From Diospyros lotus (Eukaryota > Streptophyta > Magnoliopsida > Ericales > Ebenaceae): a DNA stretch of 64,000 nt. The notes beneath the pieces are model-generated. The model saw nothing but the letters and a program-made list of their open reading frames with translations, was not told the DNA's origin and did no database searches. Below, in pieces: positions 46,316 to 58,837 of this stretch (within the stretch, counting starts at the first letter, position 1; each line of letters starts with the position of its first letter). The stretch covers positions 36,268,670 through 36,332,669 of the forward strand of contig NC_068344.1 in NCBI RefSeq assembly GCF_014633365.1, given 5' to 3'. Position numbers and translations under genes: made by a program.

Positions 46316-49300
46316 TCATATGACCCAAAACCAAGACAGAACCGAACCAACTGCCAGGCCAACGACCAAGAACAACAACATGACTACCCCTGCGACCTCT
46401 GCATGTTGCAGTTGAACGGTTTTGGGAGTCAAAATCATTAAGACACTAGTCAAATAGCCATTCGTAAGGCCCAAAAGACAAGTCAAAAACGTTACAGGAA
46501 TCTCTGTTCGGAAAAATTGAGGACCATGCAAGCAACCCAAGAAGAGGGGGAAAAACAACAATCTGGCAAAACATGCACCGATTGCAACCTTTGCATTCTC
46601 AAGGAGATACACTGCAGTTAGAGACTTGCCAACTAGATCAAACACATTGTAGCCCGTGATGAGGAGGATTGAATACCAGTCCTTGAGAGTCTTGGAATGG
46701 ACATCTTCAGTAATATAACCGGGAAATATAGACAATGTCACAACGTAGATGATGAGGACCCCAAATCCATGCCATTTTACTCTACCAACAATGTCCCACA
46801 AAGTTGACCTCCACAGTTTCCCAGTCAGGACACCTTTTTCTTCTTTCTCCTCGTTTACTGCTTGAACCTTCAGATCATGGTAGTACTTGATAACTGGCAA
46901 TCGATGAGCAACATTGTAGAAAACAATACATATGATCATTGCAACAATGCTGACAATGAAATAGAGATTTGCACTCTGTCTGAGGCCATGGGGATCTTGC
47001 GGATACACAGCCTTGGTAAAAATCCTTAGGAATGAGACAAGGACACCTGCACTCCATGATACAAAAGTAAACTGCTTTTACTGGAAATTTCCTGTGCAAG
47101 ACTTGCATAAAAGAGTAACATAATAATAACACAGGGCACTACTTCCACGAAACATTAGCACATTCAGCCTTTCCCAAGCCAGCAAGTATATCAAACACAA
47201 ATTAAAATAAGTGATTTCCTTTTATGTAACAGTTGCTGGCGGTATGAGATGTAGTCCACCTTCATTAGTGATAGAGAACAACATGAAGATAGATCGTGTC
47301 TCTATTTGATTGAACTGATGATGGATCCTCAGAACAGAAAATTTCATATAGACACACAACACTTCTGCAATACAACAATAAGAACCCTAACTAATGTCTT
47401 GAAACTATCTCCTTAAATTCTGGGAACTGCCATACATTGTAATAAATTTCCACTGAAAACCATTTTTTCTCCTCTTAAAGTGACAAATGACCTTGAGTAT
47501 AAAAACATAATGGGTGAGGGCATGCTTTGGTAGCAATGGTAAGGTTACTCATTTTCGACCAAAAGGTCTTGGTTCAAATTGTGGAAACAACTTCTTTGCA
47601 AAACAAAGGTAAGGCTATAGACAAAAACAACACTCAACCTTTGCAGAGTGGAGAGCCTCGTCTGATATGGACATTCATTTTTTTTATTATTTTGTTTAAG
47701 TAAAAGGGGTAAGAAGTATGACTAGGATAACTCTTTGCTAGCCACATTTTGAAGTAATTTCAATTAACCACATCTTGATCCTTGCAAAATGATATTTGTC
47801 ATCACCAGTCTTCCAAGTTAGGTATCACTGATTCATTTTAATCAGACTTGTCAATATTGGTAGGACTTTCCTAGTCTTCAAGTGTAGATGTGTTGGCTTC
47901 AATGCATGGGTTAAATATCAACCTTTCAGCCTTCAGCAAACACCCAAACACCTATCAAATCTGTCATGCCTGCTTCACATGCTCTAATAAAATTCACAAG
48001 CTTACTAGCTTAGAGCCTGCACGATGCTATAATGCCTAGTCCTTGACATTATGACCATAGTTACCGGGTTCCCTCCTACCCCCTAGAACCGTGACCTGAT
48101 CACACATTTCAGACTGTGGTTCTTTTGTGTCCCAAGTTCGTGAGGAACATGATCTGGATCCCTAAGAATGATGATCCCGAGCAGTGCATGAGTTTAGTTA
48201 AAACAGTTAAAAACTAGGAAAGAAACATAAAATTAGAATAATTTAAAAGAAAAATAGAGAAAAGAAAGCTTGCTACCTCACTTTGTTGTATATTGTATAT
48301 TGTATATTCTATTGCATTTTGAATTATGTTCAAACCAAACTTTGTTTGCATAGGATTATTCATTCCAAAAGTTGTACAAAAACATAGAAAAGAATTCTAA
48401 ACAACACAGAAAAAACAATTTTTAGAAGTATCAATCGAACTAATTTCAACTCAAGTACAACCATAGAACATACTACAACCCAAAACAATGAACTAATTAA
48501 GCCAACCCTCTTCGTACCACAAAATTAGCATACTAACATATTCCGTACCTATTCCCATACCATGACCCAGAATGCACCATGTTCCCGGTAGCCATGATTA
48601 TGACATTCATAATGACTGTGTTGTTCATAACTTAAACAGCTGTTAAAACATAGGCAAGGAAAATCGTATATTTCTCAGCAAAGTAGGCTCAATATATATA
48701 CAGTTTTGGAGATAAACTAACCACTTCCTCAAAAATAGAAACCACTTTTTAGCACCTAATCTGAAACCAAACAAAGAAGATAAGGACCACTCAGTCCACT
48801 ACCAGATCAGACTAACTGAAAAAACAACCAACAATCTGAAGGATGAAACAATAATTTGGATAATACTTACAGAAAAAATAATAATTTGGATAAACCTAAT
48901 AAACTTGCAAAAACACTCCTTTTCTCCCGACAATAGCTTATATCAATTTTTCAAACCAATTTTCTCCTTTATTTTGAGGAAACCAATTACCTTAGTCTGA
49001 CTTTCACCTCTGTCTTAGGTGGTAGCCTCAACATGTGTAAAAGCTAGCTTGAATCCAGCAAGGGGAAGGTGAATGAATTTGAAATATACAACTTTAAAGC
49101 ACTAATCTTCAAACATAACCTCAAGTTTCTTGATCTACAACCCAAATCTTCATATAAAAAGGTAAATTGTCATTTGGAAGACATTTTATTTTATTTCTCC
49201 AATTGGATGTTGATGGACTTGTGGACATTAACTTAAACAATCTACATGGTCTTGGGCTTAGCTTTGTTGATAAAAAAAAATTATTTTACCCATACACTCT

Positions 49301-51490
49301 ACTTAATCCTTCCCCGTGGTTATCAGTTCAACAGGTTGATATTAAAGATTTTTTTTATTTTTGTTTTTGTCTTTGTAATGCATATAAACATATAATCGAG
49401 ATGTGCTTATCAAAAAATAAAAATAAAATAGTGTGATGCACTTCATATTTCCATATCAAAGTGTTTATATATCGAACTAAACCGACAAAACACAATTTTA
49501 AACCCCAAAAGCATATGCCACCAACAAGATTTGGATGATTGTAGCAAGGACGAAAAAGTTAAATGACTCCAGCTTCTGCTAACAAATGCTACGTCCCTTT
49601 CACCCACAACCGTCATTTTGCTTGTTGCCTGGGCTACTTTAAGTACCTGGCTGACAAAATTTACCCATTGGAGAATACACGGATTACGAGGAAGAATAAC
49701 ACTCTACTTGAAAGCTAAAGCTGCTTCGTCTTTTAAGATTCCAAATTTATTCTCCAGAATTTTGTTATTTATTTTCTTTTGAGACTTCGAGATTCATTAA
49801 TCATTTACAGAAAAAGAAAAGATACTCATTAATCCTGCAATAAATGTGGAAACGCATATCTATCATAACTGCAGCTCTCCCCATTTCCATCAAACTGCTA
49901 TAATTTTTCCATTCTCTTCCCAGTTTAGCGATCACAAGTAGATAAGAGTGTAGGCAGAAATGACTGACGGGTTAGAATGTATACCCGCCAACTCAACATA
50001 GTGAAATAAATCTCCAATGTTGGACACCAAATCTAGAGCTATTTTGGTGTCAAAGAGTAGTTTACACCAAAATTTTTAACACCAAATTAGTATTGTCTTC
50101 AATATATAACACTAAATTGGTGTAAAAAAGAATTTTTAAAGAATATTCTATAAATAAATATTTAATAAATATTAATTTATTTATTTAACTTAATATAATA
50201 TAATTAAAAATAATTAGTCACATTTTATAAAAAAATTAAAAATTACTCTCATAATTTTTTTAATTTTTTTTTTCAAAATATGTTATTTTAATTAATTTTT
50301 TTACTAAATTTTTAATTAATTATTTTTGCCTAACTTTTATCAAACTAATTTTTTATCCACCTAATTATTTATCCATCTCATTTTTCAACTAATATTTTAA
50401 ATCAAAGAAACTATTTTTCCCATAAATATTTTTTTCACTTAATATTTCATATACTTAATAAAAAAATTCATATACATAAAAAAAATAGTTCATTTTATAT
50501 TAATATGATATTTATAAAATATATTAAATATTATACTTATTTTATAGATGTTAATAAAATATTTACATCGGTATATATTTTTTATAATAATTTAATTTAT
50601 ATTTTTAATTATTAATCAAAATATATAAATATAATAAAAGTGATAAAAAATATAAAGAGAATAAGTTGTTTTGAAGTTATATAAATTGAGGTAAAATTGA
50701 AAAAAAAAATAAAAAAAATTAATGTTAGTAAATACTCAACACCAAATGATTAAAAATTGTGACCAAACACCATTTTGCAATATTGGTTCGAGAGCTTCCT
50801 GCGCCAAATTGAAGTTGGCGCCAAAGGATAAGAGAAGAGATCCAGCAATAATTTTGCCCATCTTTATAGAGTATGAAATGCAAATATAAACTTAAGGCCA
50901 AGTAATTCAGACCACTAGAAATGCTCCCAGTTACCACCACAATCGAAAATAACAGTACCTGAAGCAGCAGTGCCGGCGACAACAGCCTGCATATACCTGT
51001 CCGGCATCTCGCCGGCGGCACCAATCACGCCCCCCGAGACCAATCCATCGGCAATGCCGGATAGCGCGACGGCGGCCACCGTTACGTAGTATCCGCCGTA
51101 TAGCCCCGTCCGGCCCTTGACATAGGCGACGTCGGTGATCGGAACGACGACCAAAGACACGACGAAGAGAGCGAGCCCTATGTTGATCCGGACGTGGGAG
51201 TGAGATCTGTGGGCGTAGGCGACGATGAAGAGGAGGCAGACGAGGCCAAAGAGCATGTAGGCGACGGCGAAGACGCGATCGACCGAGGAGTCCGGGTAGA
51301 GGTACGAGAAGTAGTCGACGGCGGTGATGAAGGCGTTCCAGGGAAGAAGATAGCCAGCGCCGAGAGTGAAGTAGATTGCGTATGCCAAATGGAAAGAATC
51401 CTTCGGCGCTTTGGCTTGACTGTTTTGGCTGTTGAGCAGAGACGATGATTCCGATTCTCCGCCGCCGCCTCCGCCACCGGTGAACCCCAT
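46316..51490 (-). CDS. ENT1: Equilibrative nucleoside transporter, ENT1-like (2 exons, 420 aa)
   Basis: ENT proteins move nucleosides across the plasma membrane; plant ENT1 works as a proton-coupled nucleoside importer. Exons on the minus strand are 51490-50959 and 47046-46316, joined through a split Gly codon (VVAGTAASG/VLVSFLRIFTK), with a 3.9-kb intron. Signatures: LGAGYLLPWNAFITAVDYFS (TM1), VYVKG-like AYVKGRTGLYGGY, ALSGIADGL, GEMPDRYMQAVVAGTA, AVYPQDPHGLRQSANLYF, FPGYITEDVHS, NVFDLVGKSLTAVYLLE, RTEIPVTFLTCLLGLTNGYL and VVGLAVGSVLSWFWVI at the C-terminus. The order and roughly 11 membrane segments match Arabidopsis ENT1; ENT3/6/7-type proteins are less similar. The N-terminus has a Gly run. 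No lesion seen. Confidence 0.93.
47520..47690 (+). repeat. tRNA-derived SINE in the ENT1 intron
   Basis: A box TTGGTAGCAATGGT (about 47528-47541), B box GGTTCAAATTG (about 47571-47581), then a body with AGGTAAGGCTATAGAC and GGAGAGCCTC and a T-rich end, as in plant Au-type SINEs. Oriented opposite to ENT1. Target duplication not resolved. Confidence 0.65.
50012..50786. mobile_element. Probable AT-rich TIR transposon in the ENT1 intron
   Basis: The left end CCAATGTTGGACACC and right end (reverse complement CCAATATTGCAAAATGG) are similar, and both are followed by ACACCAAAT/GGTGTT words repeated inwards. The core is strongly AT-rich. No target duplication was found, so the boundaries are tentative. 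Confidence 0.4.
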
Positions 51491-51689
51491 TTCTCGGAGA
51501 TTTTCCCTCTTTCTCGCCGGAGATCGGTCGGCTCGGGATAGAGCTGATTTGTTTGACCTTCTGTTGGCCGGCGATGGTGGGAAGATCCTGGCATTACGAC
51601 GTCGTATTTCTGGAGGCGAGTTTGCGTCTTGCTCTTGCCAGGGAGATTCTGCTATTACCAGGGAGATTCTTTATGATTTTTTTAAGTTC

Positions 51690-51695
51690 CACGTG
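51690..51695. promoter_or_regulatory. G-box (CACGTG) upstream of ENT1-like gene
   Basis: CCACGTGACAC lies about 200 bases upstream of the ENT1 ATG on its minus-strand promoter. G-boxes bind bZIP and bHLH factors. A direct repeat CCAGGGAGATTCT lies between it and the gene. Confidence 0.45.
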
Positions 51696-51722
51696 ACACG
51701 CTTCCTCCCTTATCAGACCTAA

Positions 51723-54359
51723 AGTAATTAAAATTTTGATTTAAATATTAATCTATTCTATTATTTAAATAAATGTCCTTTTTGTTGACAAATTTGGATA
51801 GACTTTTTGAATATTTTTATTCAAAAATATTATTAAATAATCAATTATACAGCTGTATCCAAATTTATTTTCATATAAATATTATATAATCACATCAAAA
51901 GGAACGTAGACAACTTGTTAGCAATTTCGTCCTTTATATTTATTTACTTACCATATATATACCTAATTTGATTATTTGTTATACTGGCCAAATTTATATT
52001 TTTATTCTTATATTTTTAAATTTTTTCACGTAAATATTTATATTTTTATTTATTTTAATTACACTCTTTAATATATATTTGTAAATTAATTTAAATTTTA
52101 TATTTTAATAATATTTTTATATAATAACTTAAACTTTTCATTATTTCAATACTTAGGAGGTATTTTTATCGAAAATAAACAAAAATAAGCAATATTACTC
52201 ACCATACTAAATTTTGTGAGCATAAAAAATGTGACATCTTAATCATGTGGTATATAATTCTTTAACTTCTTTTTACCCTCTACAACTATTTAAGAAGCTT
52301 TTAACCATCTTGACGACGAATAATTTTTTTTTTCAAAAACATAAAAAGAAAATGAGTAGCTCGCCATTCTATTTATCATCAATCTCATCACTTTGAATTG
52401 TTAAATTTATTTGGAAGTATATTTGTATGAATAGAAATTTAAGAATTTTAGAATAAAATTGATTAAATCACAAAGTACTACCAATCTAACCCAACCCAAC
52501 TAAATTTAATTATTTTGTTGTACTATATCATATTCTTATCTTTCGTATAGGTGTTTACAAAAGCTTACAAAGGGCCTCATTTTTTTCTTTTTTCAATTCA
52601 ATTCTTATATAACATCAGAGTTTAGGCTGTATTTTCATTGACTTAGGTTTAAATTTCAAAATTTATGCAATTATATTAAAATGGTACGACACATCAAAAT
52701 ATTAAGATATAAAACATTTATTTAGCCATAAGTTATTGGAAAAAATCAAACAATCATTAAAAAAAAAAAGAGAGAGCTGTTTGTTGTTTCTTCAAGCAAC
52801 AACAATTTGTCTGAAATTTGAAGCAAGCAATGGGGGTGGGTTGAGTTTATACATCTGATTCTATGTCAACTTAGTACAAAGAAATAGAAATATAATAATT
52901 GAATTAAATTACATGAAAACCTAATTAAGTCCATATAGAATTTGCGAATGCACTTATTTATTAACATTAGTTTTTGTTATCAGTACATAATATATTACTC
53001 ATGAGTAGTGTTCTTAGATTGTCAGCATGCTTACCTTTTTAGAGCCCAAAGTTATATTTTTGTTCTTATATTTTTATATTTTTTGCGTGTGACTAATAGA
53101 ATTTTTTATTGTTTCAACTACACGCATATATCTATATTTTTGAATTAATTTAATCTAGTAATTTGATTTTTTTTTCATATGGCAAACTGAACTTTTTATT
53201 GTTTTGATTATACTCATGTACATGCATTTTTTAGTCAATTTAACCTTTTATACTTTGACATGTAAAGAAAAAAAAAAAAAAGATAAGATGAGATGAATCA
53301 GCACTTTAGGTGAAAACTTTGATTGATTTGTCAAGTTGAAAACATTGCTACCAATTGTCTTCTTTCGATCTTGTATTTGTATTCTCTTATTTTCTTTACC
53401 AAACATATGATGATTCTTTGGATGTGATTAGCCAAGTGTTAATCATCTCATTTTATTATATTTTTTTATGCGTTAAAGTATATGTGTTAAATTGATTAAA
53501 AAATGTAGATAGAGGGGTGTAATCAAAACAACACACGAAAAAAATGTCAAAACACATGAGTTAAATTGACTCGAAAATATAAATAGAGGGGTGTAATCAA
53601 AACAACGAAAAATTTAAATAGTCACACGAAAAAAAGGTCAAAACATATGAGTTAAATTGACTCGAAAATGTAGATCTTAATGTGTAATTGAAATAACAAA
53701 AAGTTTAAATAATTATAATATATATATATATATATATATAAATACATAAAGAGAAATATAGAGTTAACCCTTAACACGTTGTGTCCCTTATCACCTCTAT
53801 TTCCTTTTTCTCTTTTTAAGAATTTTAAAAAATATAAAACTATGAACTTATAACCCTAAATCATATTTTTGGAAGACTAATTTGAGTCCATGCATTTGAT
53901 TCGGCTATATTCGGCCTGGTTGGGTTAAATAGGCCTCCACTTGAACTTGGCTTTTGCATTTGATCCAGCTACCTAAATAGGACTTCACTTAAACTTGCTT
54001 TTGACATACTTTTTTGTTGTGGGAAGATTGGTGAATAATTGTTTTTATAGGCACGATGGGGTTTACCTTGTCTACAATCTCGAACTTCAGTACCTTACTC
54101 CATATCTTGTCCCATACTCAAGATAGGGGTTTTCACCTCATTCTGGCTCGAATGATCAAATCTATATATTCATATATAAAAAATAATATTTTTATATATT
54201 TTAAATATATAATATAATACATAATATATTTATATAGAGATACGAGTAAGATGAGAATATTAAATACCATATTCGTCTTGACTCTTATTAAAATTTAATC
54301 GAGAATTCCTCAAATTCAACTCAACATTAATTAAACAACCTTTGACCCTGTCTCAATCG
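51723..54359. other. AT-rich intergenic spacer
   Basis: No gene supported. Contains a short direct repeat (GTAATCAAAACAAC with GTTAAATTGACTCGAAAAT) at about 53515-53690 and a TA dinucleotide run at about 53719-53740. Confidence 0.5.
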
Positions 54360-54367
54360 GAGAGAGG

Positions 54368-55103
54368 TAGAGGTGTCAAAAGAGCCGGGCGACCTGCGGG
54401 CCGCTCGGCCTAGCCCGTGATGGGCCAGGCTTTGGCCTGGCCCGTTATTGTTCATACGGGCCGGGCCCGACCCGGCCCCCATTGGGGGGCCGGGCTGGGC
54501 CAAAGAAATTGGGCCCATGGCCCGGCCCGTGGCCTGTTGGGCCCTTATGGGCCGGGCCCATGAGGCCCTTACTCATTTTTTTTTTAATTTTGTTATTATT
54601 TAGTAATTATTGATATTAGATATTAAAAAATTTAATTTCGCAATATATATAAATAATAACCATCAATTAATTTATTTAAAATTTTTAAGTTAAATTTTTT
54701 ATATATTTAAATTATAAATAAGCATTCTCCTTTTTATATGTACATTATTTTTCATATTAATTGATTCAATTCACAAGAAAAATTATAAGGCATATAAATT
54801 AATGAAATAATATTTAAAACTTAAGAATTAAGATAGAAAATATTTTAAAAAGAAACAAATTAATTTTTATATATGTATATATTATATGTATTATTTTTAA
54901 AAAAATTATTTAAAAAAAAGAAAAAAAAAGGGCCGGGCCCGGGCCGGCCCGGCCCCTTTGTAGGGGGGACGTGGGCCGGGCCGGGCCCTATCAATGATAA
55001 AGGGCCCGGGCCCGGCCCGGGCCGGCCCTTTTAGTAAAAGGGTCGGCCCGGCCCGTTTAAAAAGCCCGTGGGCCGACTCGGGCCGGCCCTTTTGACACCT
55101 ATA
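54368..55103. mobile_element. Non-autonomous hAT-type element with GGGCC-rich ends (736 bp)
   Basis: Ends TAGAGGTGTCAAAAG and (reverse complement) TATAGGTGTCAAAAGGGCC, flanked by GAGAGAGG (54360-54367) and GAGAGGGG (55104-55111), an 8-bp duplication with one mismatch. Both arms are packed with GGGCCGGGCC motifs while the core (54575-54925) is AT-rich, so single strands could fold strongly. Confidence 0.8.
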
Positions 55104-55548
55104 GAGAGGGGCGGGTCCTCATGAATTTAGAGTATTTTGAGCACTACTTTACTATCTTAAATTAGTAACATATCAATTGCAAAAGAATAAGAAAATGGTG
55201 CAGCTCAATTTGCACCATTTTTCATTATTTAGAAATAAAAAAAATGGTCATTCTTATACACAATTTTAATTTATGTCACAAACATATAATCTTTAATTAT
55301 GAAAAATTAATCCCACTACTTATGCTAAAGCAATTGTTATTAGTGTCTTTAATGAGTCCAAACAACAAGCATAAATGTCCCATTTTCGGCTTTCTGCTTA
55401 GGGGAGCCAAAAACAAAACCAGAAACTGGCCGGCAGTTGTCTCTTCTTCCACAAAATCCAAAGGACTTGTTCAAAGCAATGGTGAAGACTGCCAATCACC
55501 TTCTCACTTTTTCTAGTCATTTGCCTTTATTATTGGATCATCCTACAT

Positions 55549-55704
55549 GTACACCATTTTTGTATATCTTGGACTACACAAGGGGTATTATGACCAAAAT
55601 ACCCTACACCTCTCCATGAGCCTCACGCGCCTCTATGCGCCTCATGAGGGGTTTTTTGTTATAATACCCCATTTTGTAGCCCAAGGTGTACAAAATGGGT
55701 GTAC
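55549..55704. mobile_element. Foldback MITE (about 156 bp)
   Basis: Long imperfect inverted repeat: left GTACACCATTTTTGTATATC and GGGGTATTATGACC; right, reverse complemented, GGTACACCCATTTTGTACACC and GGGGTATTATAAC. The arms meet near CGCCTCTATGCGC. The target duplication is not certain. Confidence 0.65.
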
Positions 55705-55908
55705 CAATAACATTTTCCTTATTATTATGTATGGAGAATTTTTTTTAAAATACTATAAATTTTTAAATTATTTAATTTTTCAAATAATTTAACAAATGAC
55801 CAAAAATCATTCATACCATTGTTCCACGCTGGAAAGAGTGTTTTAATATAAAATTCACACAAATAAAACTTGCTACTTGGCAATATCTTGTTCATAGGAT
55901 AATTTTAA

Positions 55909-56791
55909 TTAGGGCCTGTTTGATTGGTCATATTTTTTACCTAAATTCTAGCTTTTGTAGTGTTTGATTGTTTAATTTTTCAGGTAAATTAAATTCTCAC
56001 TTGAGAATCACGTGACCCTCTTTTCTCACTTTTGCTAGAAAATGAATTCTTAAGGTGGGGGAGAGAAATTGTTTTCTAGGTAAGGAAACCTTTGATTTGC
56101 AGCGAGAGAGGGGAAGGGGCAGCGACGGGAGCTCAGTGGTAAACCATGGTTGAGAGCGAGTGTGAGCAAGAGAGAGAGATAGAGCGAGCGATCTACGACT
56201 AGCAATGGAGCTAGAGAAGGGGAGAGGCAATGATTGGAGCTCAGTGGGAGACCATGGCTAAGAGCGAGTGCGAGTGAGTGCTAGCGACAAGTGAAAGAGA
56301 GAGCGAGCGATCTACAGCCAACGATGGAGTGAGCGAGAGAGAGGGTGAGTGAGAGAAAAGGCGAGCGAACAACAGCTAGCAATGGAGTGATGGTGCGCAA
56401 CCCAGGGGTGAACGACGAGGGCAGTAGGGGCAGCCATTGACGATGGCAACAGCGGCTCTTCATCCTCTTTGCTATGTGTATGTATATTTTTGTATGTGTT
56501 AATTTATTTTTTAAATATTTCGTGTATATATATTTAATTTATTTTATGTATTGATTATTTATTTGTGTATTTATTAATTATCTGCATGTGTGTATATAAT
56601 TATTTTTATGAAAAATAATAACAATCAAATACCAAAAGATGAAAAAATATAACAATTTCTAGATAGAAAATTAAGACAATCAAACACTTTCAATTGATAT
56701 TTTTCTTGAAATTTAATTCTAAATAATTCAATTCCTCGTAATTCATTTCCTTTCTACCCAAATTCTACCTTCGCAATCAAACGCACCCTAA
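55909..56791. mobile_element. TIR element with GA-rich repeated interior (about 0.88 kb)
   Basis: Ends TTAGGGCCTGTTTGATTG and (reverse complement) TTAGGGTGCGTTTGATTG form the inverted repeat; an 8-bp or 3-bp target duplication could not be confirmed. Inside, at about 56100-56400, three imperfect repeats of about 110 bases share GGAGCTCAGTGG, ACCATGG, GAGCGAGCGATCTAC and AGCAATGGAG. Confidence 0.6.
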
Positions 56792-56808
56792 AATAAAAAA
56801 TTATGAGG

Positions 56809-57126
56809 AACTTGGTACCGAGGGAGTTAAGATCTACCATCTCATTGGCTGTTTCTCCAATTCAATTAAGTCACTTCACCAAATTAATATACAATTATAT
56901 GTATTAATAAAGTCAAAAAATTCAACGTTCTTCTTCCAAAATTTATTATGCAATTAATGAATTATATTGCATAATGAATTTTAGAAGAATGTTAAGTTTT
57001 CTGACTTTATTAATACACATAACTGTATATTAATTTTGTGAGATGGCTTAATTTAATTGAAGGGACAACCAAGAAGACTGGAGAATGAGACAGCAGATCT
57101 CGATTTGTACCAAGGGTAACAAGTTC
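56809..57126. repeat. Large foldback (inverted-repeat) element, arms about 150 bp
   Basis: The left arm (GAACTTGGTACCGAGG, then AAATTAATATACAATTATAT, then ATTATGCAAT) is mirrored by the right arm (ATTGCATAAT, ATATTAATTTTGTGAG, TACCAAGGGTAACAAGTTC). The centre is near 56965. RNA from it would form a long imperfect hairpin. It begins 18 bases after the previous TIR element ends. Confidence 0.75.
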
Positions 57127-57876
57127 AAAATAGTCCAAAAAAAAATTAAGTACAAAAATTATTTAGAGACAACACATTAGACAAGTGAACAAAGTTTGGT
57201 TAAATATCGAGGACTTCATGTCACTACTACAAATAACGAGTTCTACTGATTTCTATGTGAAACGCCATGCGAATGATTTATAGTAGTTTGTTAAGTTGTT
57301 TGAAAAGTATAGTATTGAGTTAAATAGTTTAAAAATTTATAGTATTTTTAAAAGTTTCTCTTATGTATGCCTCTCAAGTTCATACAATAAGATTAAACCC
57401 TTTTGATTAAAACAAAAAAACAAAAAAGGGGCACAAGAGATACAGAAGAAGCTCCATGCATAATCACCTGTGATCTAGATTAAAGAGTAAAATAAAGGGT
57501 CGATAATAGATTTTCAGTTGAAAGACAAAAACAGAGAGAAGGCTAGCTACGAACAAAAATGACAATCTCTCGACTTGTGCAAGGTGAGGAGCTCTCAATA
57601 CCTGGCGACGCATGTCTCTTGTCAGCTGTTTTTGCTTAGATATAAATTAAGCATCCAACAAATTAAAGACACCTTCTTCCTCTCCGTAGACGACATTCAC
57701 TCTTGAAAGGGCCGAATTTGCCAGCCTGACGACTCTTCTTTCTTTCATAGGAAGCTGTACTTTACATAATGCAGTGTCCTATTATCTGTGCATACATGAT
57801 CTCAAGGACGGAAGATTCATGGTGCTCTTGCCTTCTGTTCTCTCTTTGATTGATTTATCTGCAAAATCAGCCTTCC
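57127..57876. other. Spacer and putative leader of the truncated receptor-like gene
   Basis: No gene seen. The last 250 bases are less AT-rich and may include the promoter and 5' UTR of the fragment starting at 57877. Confidence 0.4.
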
Positions 57877-58154
57877 ATGGCTATGCCTCTGCTGAATTTC
57901 CTTAGGACTATGCATCGAAAATCTTCCTCTGTTGTGTCAATTCTCACCTTACTCGCCGCCGTTCACTTGGTTTTTGCCAAGACGCCTGCTAGTGATTGTG
58001 TCCTTGATATTCAACTTCCCTTGACTGGGAATGGCTCGGATTGCACACAAGGCATCTGGGGTGGATTTCTTCAAGACAGCTGTTGTCGATCTGATTTCGA
58101 TGGGTACTTGCGTGCATTGGCGCAGCGCGCCAGCCAAAGCGGGCAAATATTCTT
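57877..58154 (+). pseudogene. Truncated secreted receptor-like N-terminus (SPARK-like domain?)
   Basis: An ATG at 57877 opens a frame with a clear signal peptide (SVVSILTLLAAVHLVFA) followed by a cysteine-bearing domain start: SDCVLDIQLPLTGNGSDCTQ and DSCCRSDFDGYLRALAQRAS. The CC pair and layout resemble the extracellular SPARK-type domain of some plant receptor-like kinases, but this is from memory and unproven. About 92 residues remain. At 58155 the frame enters an LTR and stops soon after. No kinase domain is present. Confidence 0.45.
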
Positions 58155-58837
58155 TGTTGAAAAATTGTGGTGGTGTAATGATAAATATATTGCAATAATT
58201 CAAAGGTTTTAAAGCACGAAAATTCGCTTTCTTTAAAATTCTGTTTGTCCTAAAACACAATACACAAGGGATCCAAACAAGCCTCCAAAATACAATGAAA
58301 TCAAGAATAATGTTTGTTGACGAATGTGTAATTTCCAAAAATAAATCCGAACACACAGAATTAATAACAAATACAAGAAGTTTTGTATTATAATTCTTCA
58401 ATAAAATAATACAAAGAATAGGTTTTTGTATACACAAATATTATGAAATTTTATGTAAGAATGTAAGAAAATAACAAGGAGAAAAAAATCATATGAATTC
58501 TCAAATTTTTTTATCTAACAAGACACCAATCTATTTATAGATAATGTTACAACTCTTCACCACAAGTATAGCCATTCATATATATTATAATTCTTCATAG
58601 AAGGATATAAATAACTCTTGTGTGTTACAACCCTTTACCAAAGGTATATTTTTTCACCAAAAGTTATAACTACTTAAATTAAATTTAAAATAAGTGAGGT
58701 ATAACCCTTTACTAAAGATTACAACCATTCATGTGTGTAAATAAAATTTGAAAGATTACGACCTCTAGTTCCTTGACTTGGATCTTTTCCCAAACAAGTG
58801 AAAGGTTACAACTATTCTTTTGAAAATCTCTCGAACA
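58155..58837 (-). mobile_element. Solo LTR of an LTR retrotransposon (683 bp, minus orientation)
   Basis: Begins TGTTGAAAAA and ends TCTCGAACA on the plus strand, giving TGTT...AACA termini in either orientation. On the minus strand a TATA box (CTATAAATAG, 58540-58531) sits about 300 bases from the 5' end, fitting U3. No internal retroelement domains are present. Flanking pentamers differ (TTCTT left, TAATA right), so it lacks the matching target duplication of a simple solo LTR. Confidence 0.6.

Noticed and set aside
51178..51722. Open frames on both strands over ENT1 exon 1 and its leader
   Set aside because: Shadows of GC-rich exon 1; the ENT1 frame has strong family motifs.
57949..58437. 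Minus-strand open frame across the receptor-like fragment and LTR
   Set aside because: Crosses the LTR boundary at 58155, so it is a chance frame.
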